Shown: positions 34,122-45,204 of the stretch, one piece after another
How positions within the stretch are numbered: the first letter of the stretch is position 1
Layout of the letters: each line of letters starts with the position of its first letter
Assembly: GCA_013115145.1 (NCBI GenBank)
Contig: JAAPAO010000245.1
Span: forward strand, 1-47,834
Direction: 5' to 3'
DNA length: 47,834 nt
DNA from: Perkinsus chesapeaki
Lineage: Eukaryota; Perkinsozoa; Perkinsida; Perkinsidae
Notes under the pieces: model-generated
The model's input: the letters and a program-made list of their open reading frames with translations, nothing else
Databases searched by the model: none
Told to the model about the DNA's origin: nothing
Made by a program: the position numbers and the translations under genes

Positions 34122-34197
34122 CCTTTTATTATTATATATACCCTTTATTATTATATATTCCCTTTATTATTATGTATACCCTTTATTATTATATATA
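34122..34197. repeat. 19-bp minisatellite, 4 copies
   Basis: Four units of CCCTTTATTATTATATATA begin at 34122, 34141, 34160 and 34179. The first has CCTTTT at its start and two have one base change. Rotated and compared with the reverse complement of the array at 32423, the 19-mers agree at 16 of 19 positions, so the two arrays are related and inverted. ORFs translating it into Leu/Tyr/Ile repeats are not genes. Confidence 0.9.
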
Positions 34198-34488
34198 CCC
34201 TTCAGTTACTATTTCCTTACTATAAGCGTCCTACTCGGACCGCCAATAAATATGCTTTACAGCAGTCATACTGGTAACACTATATTTGGATGGTTGACAT
34301 TGATCGCAGCGGTAAGCTCTTACATCACCTTCTCTCTATAGCCTATCTTTATAGATACTATTTCTATTTGAGATAGTAGCCAAGACAATTGTTAATCCAG
34401 CCTACTTGTTATCATTAGTGGCATTCTTGGATATAGTAGGTCTGGGATAGATTAAGGAACAGGACGACGGTCCCTTGGGAGATAAAAG

Positions 34489-37400
34489 GTTGCGTATTTC
34501 TGAACAGTCTCAGCAATCATCTCGAGTACAATTCGGTGAAATCAGGTGTGTGGATGTATCAATAGCAAGGCATGAAACGGTTATGGGATTCTTAGTATAT
34601 GAGCCCGAACTGTGGGACATGGGAGAAAGCCGATTATATCCTATAACGAATAATACAATCATAACAACCTGATAACCCTTTTTAAACTTTTCCTTTCTGT
34701 GTAGAATTACGTTACTATAACAATAACGTCGTAAGTAGAGTAATTTAAGAAGGCGGCATTGGGTAGAAGAAGGATAGTTTAATTGCATCTTGAAATGATA
34801 TGATATGTTCCTATAGTATTTGTAGCAGTAGTACTGTGTATTGAAATGTTGCCACAGGATGACTCACCGGAGGGGGAGGGATAGATGGAGTACGTTCCTC
34901 CCTGATCAGATAGCCACGTTGAGTATGTGCTTCGATATATCGCTAGAACTATTCGATAGCGCCTTCTGGGTGGCAGAGTAAGTTACGACTGCCCGTATCT
35001 ATATTCAACTAGTATATCTTACCTCTCTCAGTGATAAAGTCTACTTCCACGGATACCAAATGGTCACGGAAAAGGGACTTGGTAATGAGTAAAGGGGGGC
35101 AGCCCATATACTCTACACATACTCGTTTTTGGTTTCTATCCTATTACTGGTGTTTGAAACTCCACATCACGACACTTGATATTGCGTGAGAAATCAAAGT
35201 GAAAATAGGACCTGTTCTATTTTATTCCGTCGGCCTGCAAATACGTCAGTCTTGTACGGTGATGGAAAAATCGTGATAGTTTGTTGCATTTCTGAGCATG
35301 CGATTATTGCGCCGCTATGGCGGGGAAATTTCTTGGGGATCAACGAGGGAAATCGTTCGACTGGTTATGTCGATATTATTATGCGCATCAATATAAGCTC
35401 CTAGCTTGTATTGTTATTTAATCTCAGCAAAGCATCTTCAAATATCTCAACTGGTCTGCGTTCTAACTCTCACGCGTCTGTACAGGATGGCAAGGGCTTT
35501 AGGTAGGCCTAGGCAGCAGAGGCAGGTGTGATGGTAGTGTTGGTATAGTAGGGTTGTATTATTCAGGTATGTTATTGGAACATATAAGAAGTAATGAAAT
35601 GAATAAGTTGGAAGATGAGATTTTATACCGTCGACTTCAGTTGATGTTTGCATGTATGTCGGAGAAGGGTATATGTGGAAAGTATAGTTGGGTGATCAGG
35701 TATGGATGAAGATAATGATGGATATATCTGGCCGAATGATTTTGCCCATGCGATGACCTACTTCGGGTTGGTATCTGAGGAGAAGGCTGTTGAGGTACTC
35801 ACGCTCATCGAACATTTTTGCCTTGTGCGGAGACATAGTAGATTTTTTGAAGTACGTTTGTATAAGAAAGCCTCTTTTGTTTGGCATGCTCGAATGAGCA
35901 TCAGAGGCCTCAGTTAGGCCTTAGGAACATTTGGCCTTGCTATCTGGTTCCCTGCCAGGGCCAGTATTTCCTCATCATCACTCCAATCAGATTGCGCGCT
36001 CTCTGAAGCAGTCCTACCGTGAAGAAGATAAAGCCAGGGCTTTTTTGAGGATATCCGCAGGTTAGCCGTCTTCTTGGTGTGACGGCGAATCTGGTTTTGT
36101 CAGGGTGTCCTCCGCCGCCCATGGCTGGTATGGCATTTGACGAGTTCAAGGTAAGTGGGTTACGCTGCTGGACTGTTGGCCGTCACACGCAGGCTCGGAA
36201 CGACTCTGTCCAAAAGCACTATAGGAATTAACGATACCCTCCTTCCCGTTTAATCTTGGTATCAATCTATCCAACTGATACCTATCTAGTGGCTTTCAAA
36301 TCCTTAACCTCTTCAACCGTTAGAGTCCAACGCTAAGCCACTGAGTGTAGATTCACCATCGGAAGGGCTAACTTATCTCATCGTAGATATCGTTCTACCC
36401 TTTCAGGTCGAAGTTCTCAACCTTGACCGAAACGACAAGCTGCGATCATGCGCCAGAGAGACGTTGAACCAGCGAACACAAACGTAATGTCTTGTACTAC
36501 TATTATTATTGGATGCTTGAGGTTATTAATTAAGGTATGCGGCACTGGCCACTATGGCCGAGACCACGGCAATAAAGATGATTTTTGGTTTCACCATCCT
36601 TCTTATTTCGGCCATATATCTCTTCAACGACGGTTACGGTATCAAAAGTCCTGCCAGCTCGCTCAGTATGATCGACTCCCTTTATAGATTTCAAGGTAGT
36701 CGTCGTCGCTTGCTGTCTTGGTCTTGATGTCACTTATTGTTGTTAGCCATGAACCTCAAGAATACAACTGCCGTTCTGGAGAACCAAAGCCAACAGCTGC
36801 TAGCATCCGTGCCAGATCGCTTTATTATAGTAAGCAGCAGCAGCCATACCACACTTTCCTTTGATCATCGTTGAATTAGGTCTACTATAAAATTGGGGGC
36901 GCTGATGGTCCTTGGGATATCGATCGACTGTCAGGAACAGCGTACTGTCCGCCTCCGCTCCTCTATCACATTATCCCATTTTAATTGTTGTTCTCATCAC
37001 CAAGGTACAACAACCGCAGATTCTTCGATCGTTTGCTAGTACAAGCGGGAGTGGGCGCTGTGGGTCCGATGCCGTCCAGTGTGGTGCTGGAAGTCCGCTC
37101 CCTGTGGATTGAGTTCGGTTTTGACTCGGTAGGGGTCCAGGATGGTATTCGCCTCGCAGGTTTTTCCCATTTTTCTATCAGATATTCATGCTTATCATAG
37201 CTGCGGTTCTGGTCTTCTTCGCCTCCTTTTTCTTTATGAGAAGCTTCAACAAGATAGGTGTCTCGATAATCTATCCCTTGCGTAACACATAGTCGCTTAT
37301 TTGTGCCGTATCCTACACGGTCCGCAGGTACCATGGTGGACCGTTTAGAGCAGTTGGCCGTCTTCGAGTATGCCGCTGTTGGTAATCACGAGGTTAGTGG

Positions 37401-40381
37401 CATAGTGTAAGTGCTTGAGCCGACAACAACCCATGTCAGGTTTTTGCGACTACCGGTGCAACCGAGAGCGGTGGCGGCGGCTCACCCAACGAGATGTCTA
37501 CTAGTAAGGCTAGGTCACCTTAACCCATTCGGGGAGGAATGTTATGTCATTCTCGAAAGCGGCGTGTTTCATTGGCGGTAAAGTTGGAATATTTCCGGTA
37601 CTTTGTATTTCTCGCTCCTCATAGTAACGATGCTCCCGTGAGTGGAGTAGCTATTACTATAGGCTCTATTGTCGAGTGTGTATGGATATGATAACCTAGC
37701 AGGAGGAGTTTAGTAAGTTGGATGAAGTATACGTCCAAATCTAATAATCTGATAATATACCCTTCTCCGACATACATGCAAACATCAACTGAAGTCGACG
37801 GTATAAAATCTCATCTTCCAACTTATTCATTTCATTACTTCTTATATGTTCCAATAACATACCTGAATAATACCCACACCACCATCACACCTGCCTCTAC
37901 CTCCATTCAATTCAGAAAACAAGTGTCTCGCATTCCTTGGTTACGGTGTGGATAATCGAGCCGCCAACGGCTACTTCAACGAGATCAAAGACCTGGACCA
38001 GAGCCTCACTAGAGTCCAGCTGATGATATCTTCTTGGGCTAAATACTGCCCCTATGACGTGGTAAGGTCAACTATCAACTTGCCATGCGCTGATTCGTCA
38101 TCTAAGGTGCGCATGATCCTTCGAGCGGGGGAGGAGGTGGAGCTGGGGGTGGCGCCACAGCCTGTCACGATCTTTTTCTCTGACATCGAATCCTTCACTA
38201 CAATTTGTGAGATGCTGCCACCGAGCCAGGTAGGTAACGGTAACTGTCTGATGAGTACGTTATTGTATGCTGCTTTCAGGTGCTGCGCTTCTTGTCAACA
38301 TACTTCACACTGGTTAGCGAGATTATCACCGATAATCAAGGTGGGCTGCTGTTGGAGAGTTGAACAGCGAACGAAAATGCCAAGCAATTTTAGAGTCTAT
38401 TTCCGCAGTATGATTACCTATTTGTATGGGTTATTTCCATTCCCTCCTCCACCAAAGCCCTTCCGCCATTCCCATACTCTATACCATTTCCCGAGCAACC
38501 ATCAAGCGTTTAGTATGAACACACTGTTGATAGATATTAGGGATTCATAGTCTTGTAGGGTGTGTTATTAAGTTTGCCTATATTCATTTATATATCGGTA
38601 TCACTATACGCCTTTCCCCGCTGTGGTACTCGCACAGATCTGAATAGGTCTGTGACTTATTGTGTAGCATTTCGTTTGATCTATTATAGTTTCAGTAAGG
38701 CGAATACGGTAGGCTTGGTTGTAGGTACTTTGTTGGAGTTCCTTGGTGATGGTATTTTAGCGGTATGGAATGCTCCCCTGGCTGTCAGCAACCATTCAGA
38801 ACGCTGTCTCATTGCAGCTATGACTATGCAGGTGAGAAGGAGAAGGAGAATGAGAGAGGCAAATGGGGGCATATCAACCCATTCGCACTTTGTGTCGCAC
38901 ATTTATTCTCAACACACATATTTGTTATATTATTTTCACCCATTCTCCTCGGCTACAACGGAGGAGGGCGCGGCTTTGCTTAAAGTGTAAAATTTTTAAT
39001 GTACTGGTGGCATCGCAATAAGCCGATTAATAGCATTGTTCTTATCCTTCTGTTTTGTCTTCTTCTTTTTCTTCCTTTCCCATTCCATGTACGGCTTGCT
39101 GGCGTGTGAGCTAGATGAGCTCTCAGTAGCTAGCTCGTCGATGTTTGTTATTTAGGGAATGGTTGATCGCCTTTCCCAGCAAGATCCCACCTGGCGCCAA
39201 GCCCTTAAGATGGTGCATAAGCCCACTTTACGAGTCCGCATGGGCATTCATACCGGTATCACCCTCCGCCTGTCATTGCCATCGATAGAAGTGCTGTGGC
39301 CAATTCAGGTCAATGTCTAGTAGGAAACGTCGGCGCACCAAGTCGCATGAAGTATGGCTTGCTGGGCGATAGGGTCAATACAGCGAGCCGGCTCGAGAAC
39401 TGCAACAAAAGATACGACACTAGTGTAGGGGCAATTCGATAGGGTTAAGCAGGTCATCGTTATCGTAGGTCATCATTTCTGAGTCTGTCTGGATGGAGCC
39501 CGGCGTTGCCGATCATTTCGTGTGTCGTCCGTTGGATAGGGTCGCAGTTAAAGGGAAGTCGGAGGGGCTGACCATCTTGGAGGTGAGCAACAAGGCAACC
39601 TTGCAAGAAGAAGGCAAGGGGTGAACTTACTGAAGGTCGTCGATTCATCTGGGGTGGTCGAATGGGCTGCTGAGCACGGTGGTGGGTGTGGATCGGAGGG
39701 CAACGGCACCTACCAGCTGCTCATCTTAGCTGCAGCAGCAGCTACTACTACGAAAAGCGGGCTCATACTTTATCTGTAGCCGAATCCGTATGGATTAGAG
39801 TCATTGATAAAGTTGCTTATGTCATAAGAATTGAATATCAAGTAAAATGATCGGGGATGGCAATAGAAAGTATTGGGTTCAAAAGCTAGAATAGTGATTA
39901 GTATTTTACTGAATGACAAATCTGCATCAATGCTACTTGATTGCTGGGCATTCAAGCACGATGATTGTATGTCATTCGAATTGGTCCGATTTGGGTTATT
40001 GCAGGTCATGACCACCCGGGAGGACGCTACTCCCGAGCAGATGGTGCTGGCAGGCTTGCATATCAAAGCCCTCGAAGCCTATCGAAACCGGGACTTCGAA
40101 GTTGCCATTAAGTTACTCGACGAGTGCGAGAAAAGGTAAGTGTTGTCCAACGAGTGAGACGGTGATGGTATCGTCCTGCGATAGATCTCGAGACATCGGC
40201 GATTCTTGGGTAGCGCCCCGTCGACTGAGGGATCAGGCAGCATATTACCGGCAGCACCCTCCAGTGGTAGGTCTGGTGGGACCTTGTTGAGGGGGTAGTT
40301 GGTGTGTCGCTTGTTCAGGATGAAAACTGGGATGGAACAACACGCCTGAATCACAAGTCCTTCGACGACACTCCGCAATGA
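34489..40381 (+). CDS. EF-hand/transmembrane class III nucleotide cyclase (guanylyl-like)
   Basis: Many exons; the start codon is not identified. Exons at 34489-34545, 34858-34977 and 35032-35081 keep phase, then 35700-35794 encodes an EF-hand loop (DEDNDGYIWPND). A transmembrane segment (IKMIFGFTILLISAIYLF) begins an exon near 36535. A likely extracellular sensor region follows (about 36750-37135), then a second span (FYQIFMLIIAAVLVFFAS) and a HAMP-like linker. The catalytic domain starts at 37916: VTIFFSDIESFT supplies the first metal Asp, LLEFLGDGILAVWNAP the second, LRVRMGIHT and YGLLGDRVNTASRLE follow, then VAVKGKSEGL. The substrate positions read Glu and Gly, nearer guanylyl (Glu/Cys) than adenylyl (Lys/Asp) cyclases. 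A TPR-like tail ends at TGA 40379-40381. It would make cyclic nucleotide at a membrane, perhaps under calcium control. Confidence 0.88.
35556..35674 (-). repeat. 119-bp inverted repeat, arm 1
   Basis: Perfect reverse complement of 37755-37873. It lies inside the cyclase intron that precedes the EF-hand exon (intron about 35082-35699). Weaker similarity continues leftward to about 35521 after an indel. Confidence 0.95.
37755..37873 (+). repeat. 119-bp inverted repeat, arm 2
   Basis: Perfect reverse complement of 35556-35674. It lies inside the cyclase intron just before the exon at 37916, which leads into the catalytic domain. Similarity continues rightward to about 37894 (ACCATCACACCTGCC) after a 15-20 nt indel. 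Confidence 0.95.
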
Positions 40382-40575
40382 AGTTGTTTATTACGCACAT
40401 TTACCAGGTTTAATTTCTACCATACTTTTGCCAAATCCTCCCTCGTATAAGGCTTTGCCGCTACAGACTCTGTTCAAGCAGCCTAGCTAGTAGTAGTATC
40501 ATTGCATTCCTCTTGCTTTCGCTCCCCCTTCCCCGTTTTGCGTTGTTCTCCTTTGCTACTTCCTGTTAGCTTGTT

Positions 40576-43043
40576 ATGTCACGGTACTCCTATGGGGGTG
40601 ACCGAGGCCCCCCACCGCACGACTCGGCACCTTCCCAGCTCACAGGTTCGCTCCAGCCGGTGAGCTCCGGCGAGTCTGGTGTGGCAGTTAGCATTATCCA
40701 GCAGCTTGAGGTGAAGCCCACACTGGGTAGGTCTATGTGGTTTGGCTATGGTATGCGTCCTTTAGGGCATCAACCTTTGATTCCTCCCAATACGGAGTTC
40801 GCTGGAAAGTACTCTGCCGTACGACGCCTCGGCTACGGCACCTTCTCAGAGATCTATTTGGGAGCTGAGATTGGCGCTGGTAGTCTTCCACGGAAAACTA
40901 TATCGGTTTTCGTGTGTCACCGAGTCGTGTTCCTCCACCTCACCTTTACAAACGGAGTATCTTCACCGCTAAGTGCAAAAATATTATTTGCTTCCTTTTT
41001 CAGCAGACGCCACAGTCCCCCCGATCGCATTGAAGGTTGAGAAGCCTCTTCGGTGTGTGCCCAGGGTCCTGACCTACGAGGCCAAAGTCATGCAGTGGCT
41101 CAAACGGCATGATCCCAGTATAGCGATACCGCAGGTGGGCCGCCTACTCTCGGACGGATGCAGCATCAATCAGAGAAATTTCCGCGAATCTTCACCGAAG
41201 ATATCGCGAAATTGCGCAAAATTTTCTCGAGAGACCCAGAAAAACCTTTTTCCCTGTCGTCCAACCTCCAGCCTGGTATCGTGTATGGTGGTTGGTAGCT
41301 TGGAAGCTAGGACGGTAGAGAATGTTCCATCGCTCTTGGCAGGTGTACTTCCTCGGAACTGATATGGTCATAGTCCCCTGGGGGCCTGAGTATCCTACAA
41401 CTGTTGTTGCCATGCAACTGTGTCCTGGTAATAAGAATGGCTTGTCCCCTGTGGCTTGTTGAAGTGGTTTTTAGGGGAATCTCTGTCGGTGGTGCGAAGA
41501 CGCATAGGAAAGTTCTCACCGTTCAGCTTGGCAGCACTTGGTCGGGGGATGCTCGAAACACTTCACAGAATGCATAAGTAAGGGAAGGATAAGATAAAGC
41601 AATGTGTCATCAACACTGATAATGATATCCATAAACAATATCACTATGAAAATAGGTCTATATTATTTTATTGCTGCATAGGCTCGTGTGGCATGAAATG
41701 TCACAGCTCGTACACCGTTAATACCTCATGGGTAGGGCTTCAGTGTAGCCGACCGCAACTTAGATCGAATTTGGTAAAACGGGGTGCTGAAGACTCGAGA
41801 TCAGAAACACCAGGAATGCTACAGACTCACAGTTGTTCATATTTCAATTAAAAGCCACCTCCCTTATTATCTTGCACTACCCGACAGCGTACTATATTAT
41901 AAATAATGATCAACATACTGTTTTTACAGCATAGGGGGCAGGGGCATCATGGCCGTAGTAGCACTGTAGCTGGTGTTTTGATTAGGCTGGGGTACATTCA
42001 TAGAGACGTGAAGCCGTCCAACTGGCTGGTTAGCTCTTGCCCAGAAGGTGGGTGCATTTCAAAGCACACTTGATGGATGTAGCAGTAGATACTACCGAAG
42101 GTGGTCCACCGCCGAAGCTTGAGGCATTGCTGATAGACTTCGGTCTGGCCAAGAGGGTTGATGCAACACATTCGCCTGAGGAGGACAGAGCTCTCTATGC
42201 TGCCGATGACCAGCCGCCGCGTAAGACCATTTTTGCGTCGCGCCTGGGATTTCTACCGACACTTCAGGTACCACTCAAGCGCACTCATTCCGTGGGACCA
42301 CCAACTACGTATCTCCTAGTGGAGGGCATCTTACTTACATAGATGACTACTGGAGCCTGGCCTTCGTGTAGGAGGAGCGGTCTGGAAAGGGAAGCATTTG
42401 GTTTCTGTTAGCTTCCTGGATTTGGCACTCGGTGGGCTGCCGTGGAAGTCCTTGGAGCGAACAAGCAGCGATGAGTTAGGCAGCTCCGGGGAGCCACTAA
42501 CTCAGAGAGAGAAAGTTGCAGAGGTATGCTGCTGCCTGCTTTGGTCACGGTCATACCATCTTTTCCTCAGATCAAACGGGATCTGGTGAGATATGCGACA
42601 TATAGGGCCAAAGATTCACCGGCTCTCGCATGCTTTGGTAAGCCATGCCGTATTATCAACATCGGTTGGAGGGGTCGATAATGTATATGATTGTAGGAAG
42701 GCTCGTCAGTTGGCCCCAAGCTTCACTGTAATGTAGATTTCCCGAATGGGCTCACGGATGGAAAAGAATTTACCGGAATTTTTCTGATTTCTCAAAAAAA
42801 TTTCCGTGATTTGCGAATGAACAGCATTGTTCTGCAATATGTAGGAATTCAGGGAACTAACGCATGTAAGAATATACATATGTATATCACAGCCTCTTAA
42901 TGACTCATTAGAAAGTTAGTGTATATCATTAGTTAGGTCTCATGACTCACTACGCGGCTGGCCGTAAGTGGGGCTGGAGTCTGATCAGATGCGAGTAAAT
43001 TTTTCCTTCGGATATCTCATCTTTATGATGCGAGAACTTGAAA
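40576..43043 (+). CDS. CK1/TTBK-like protein kinase
   Basis: The ATG at 40576 has an AG seven bases before it. After a Pro/Ser-rich leader of about 75 residues comes the glycine loop LGYGTFSEIYLG, then, across an intron, the Lys motif PPIALKVE, VYFLGTDMVIV and a helix ending HRMHK. That joins in phase 2 to LGYIHRDVKPSNWL (catalytic loop) at about 41983. ALLIDFGLAKR follows, then FRGTTNYVSP and DDYWSLAFV, and LDLALGGLPW. The GTT-x-Y-x-SP activation segment and the LPW block resemble the casein kinase 1/tau-tubulin kinase group. The 3' end is the least certain part: in-phase reading after the exon ending at 42639 gives KFFLRISHLYDART and TGA near 43041-43043. Intron 2 (about 41135-41340) contains GAAATTTC-type repeat sequence. 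Confidence 0.82.
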
Positions 43044-43151
43044 TCCGTTGTCGCCAGCGTTTATACCCACAACACCGAGGAAATATGAATACCCAGTCTA
43101 ATATTAGGGATGAGATGTTGAGCCATGGCTTAGTAGGTCATCACCACTATA

Positions 43152-44059
43152 GTGCCCACCTACCCTCCTACTCGGAATCATCATCTTAATGACACTGTCT
43201 TGGCTGATGTTATCACATCATTTACTTCAGCCGGTCCTAGAGCTTCTTCCCTTCCCCAGAAGTCCACCCCACCTTCAGAGGTCTTTGAAGCTGTCCCCAC
43301 GGAGCTGCTGGAGTTGGTCCGAACCTCTAGCAATCCGCTATGATAGTTGCCTTCTGATCAGGTTGCACTGGTGGACGTCGCCTCAACCCGTGTGGAGTCC
43401 ATGGCTGGCTCTGGCGGCGAGGAGGCAGCGGCAAAGGCGGCAGCAACGCTCATGGATGGCCTATACAAGACAATGGACGGTGATAGTTTCGTGGCGCGTG
43501 ACACTTTACTTGTACTCTTCAGATATCCTTCTTCGGCTTCTCAATCGGCTAGGTCGGGGATCTACTAGCGATCCGGTGGAGATCGCCGTGCGAGTCCACG
43601 GTGAACTGATGGTCCAGAATCCGTTGGTGAACCCCTCACTGTCCGCTCGCTGTAACCAGACAGGTCGTGCCAGGCTCCACCTCCTGTCCACCACTCACGG
43701 CGGTCGACGGCTAGCGTATCGGCATCGTCAATGGAGGACGGAAGCGACCGGGAACGGGTAGGATTCTCATGCCCCTGTTTGGGGACAGAAGTTGTGTGCA
43801 GTCCCATGGCCCACCACCGCCTCTGACCAGTCCCAGTGATCTCACCGATGATGTCACCCTTGTTTCTACGGACACTATAATAAGCCGGCTGGGTAGGTAA
43901 GGATGTAAATGCCGATATAACAGCCCCACTTCAGCGGAGGAGTTCGGCTCGTCGATCGATGGGCGCTTGGACCACATTCTCGATAAGGTCATCACGACAG
44001 ACAGAGTGCCCGGGGTTCTTAGGAGGCACGATGTCGAGATCGAGCTCACGGACAAGTAG
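43152..44059 (+). CDS. Unrecognised multi-exon protein, start uncertain
   Basis: Open segments with good splice sites follow one another: SEVFEAVPTELLELVRT (about 43275-43330), EEAAAKAAATLMDGLYKTM (about 43420-43480), ILLRLLNRLGRG joined to VEIAVRVHGELMVQNP (about 43522-43652), a Pro/Ser-rich stretch, LTDDVTLVSTDTIISRL (about 43840-43891), and a last exon ending GVLRRHDVEIELTDK with TAG at 44057-44059. I know no family with this text. It lies between the kinase and the CCCH gene on the same strand. It could be the continuation of the kinase gene if the TGA near 43041 is spliced out, so both the start and the gene's independence are open. Confidence 0.45.
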
Positions 44060-44188
44060 GCCCCATGTGGTTATTTGTGGATTATTCCGTATTTTTCTGT
44101 AGACTGTCGCGCGATAACGTTCGGCTCATGTGTGCATTATTTCAAGCAAGTGATTTGGGCAACATCGGCCATATGAGCCTCGACGACC

Positions 44189-45139
44189 ATGGACAGTAGG
44201 ACATCGCTCTTATCCCCCTCCCCCCTCGGCAGGGTCCTTCAGGCCGCTTTGCTTGTGGTATCTATTCCGTGGCTCCTGCCCTTTGGGGGACACTTGTCCG
44301 CTAAAGCATCCACAGGCGCTACAGTGGGGAACCGAACCCGGAAAACAGGCCAATCGGCTATGCGCGGATCAACTGCTCACAGGTCAGCCCTTTTCCCGCC
44401 GGGCGAGGCTCCGATTGATATATCACAGTTATCGATCACGTGATCGATTTGGTCTCTATAGTTGTACGATAGACGTGGAGTAGATTCCCAAAAGGAGCTT
44501 CATAGGAAAATATACATCCCGGAGTTGTAAAATAAAACGCTTTTTTCCGAATTGCTACGACGCCGTTGTAGCATAGATGATGTTAGTGTGGTAAGGTGAA
44601 GTCCCAAGGATGACTACCTCAACGGAAATCGGAGCATTCTACTTAATCGATCGGCCGTTTCGTGACTAGTTTTTGATGAAAATATCTTTTGAAAAGCACC
44701 GCCACCAGCAGCGTCCTTCAGGTCGCTGTCGAGACCCAATGCGATGCAACCGAGTGCACAAGTTCGGTAGTGAAGAAGTTGAGGATTATGTAAGCTCATC
44801 GCCGCCGCCGCTGCGACGCACATTCATGTCACGTCAGTTGATGACCGGTCGTGTCCCTCGTAAAGAGCCAGCGGGCCTTGTGCAGGAGCCACCCGTTGCG
44901 CGGCCTGCCCCGCCGTTCCTGGCTCACATGCCACCTAAACGGAAACGTAAGAGATCGAGACAGCTCACCGGTGAACCAAAGGCTCACTGGATAACTACTG
45001 CTACGCCACACCTTCCTCAGGTAGCAGCTCCTATGCTGCCTACCATCAACAGCAAATGCAGGGATATGGCGGCGGGGCCCCAGGGATGGGTTGGGGAGGA
45101 GGAGCCGGACCACAGTACGCTCATAAAGGTCGAAGCTGA
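44189..45139 (+). CDS. CCCH zinc-finger protein, putative RNA-binding
   Basis: The first exon is only ATGGACA (44189-44195), followed by a 37-nt intron; exon 2 (44233-44382) then reads LCLWYLFRGSCPLGDTCPLKH, a perfect C-x8-C-x5-C-x3-H finger. A later exon (from about 44700) holds CRDPMRCNRVH, the second half of another finger. A basic Pro-rich linker (HMPPKRKR) joins in phase 1 to a Tyr/Gln/Gly-rich tail (YAAYHQQQMQGYGGG, then GMGWGGG), and the frame ends at TGA 45137-45139. CCCH fingers with such tails usually bind mRNA. The join between exon 2 and the second finger is not resolved; one exon may be missing there. Confidence 0.7.
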
Positions 45140-45204
45140 TTTCACCTTCCTAAGGCGTTGCGTTTGCTCCCGCTACTCTTCCTTGGAATTCAGTACCCAT
45201 TCAA

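Noticed and set aside
34087-34341. Leu/Tyr/Ile-rich ORF that looks like a membrane protein
   Set aside because: It translates the 19-bp minisatellite; the apparent hydrophobic repeats come from the DNA repeat.
35447-35653. Small ORF sharing protein sequence with one at 37722-37955
   Set aside because: The similarity is due to the 119-bp inverted repeat; both lie in cyclase introns.
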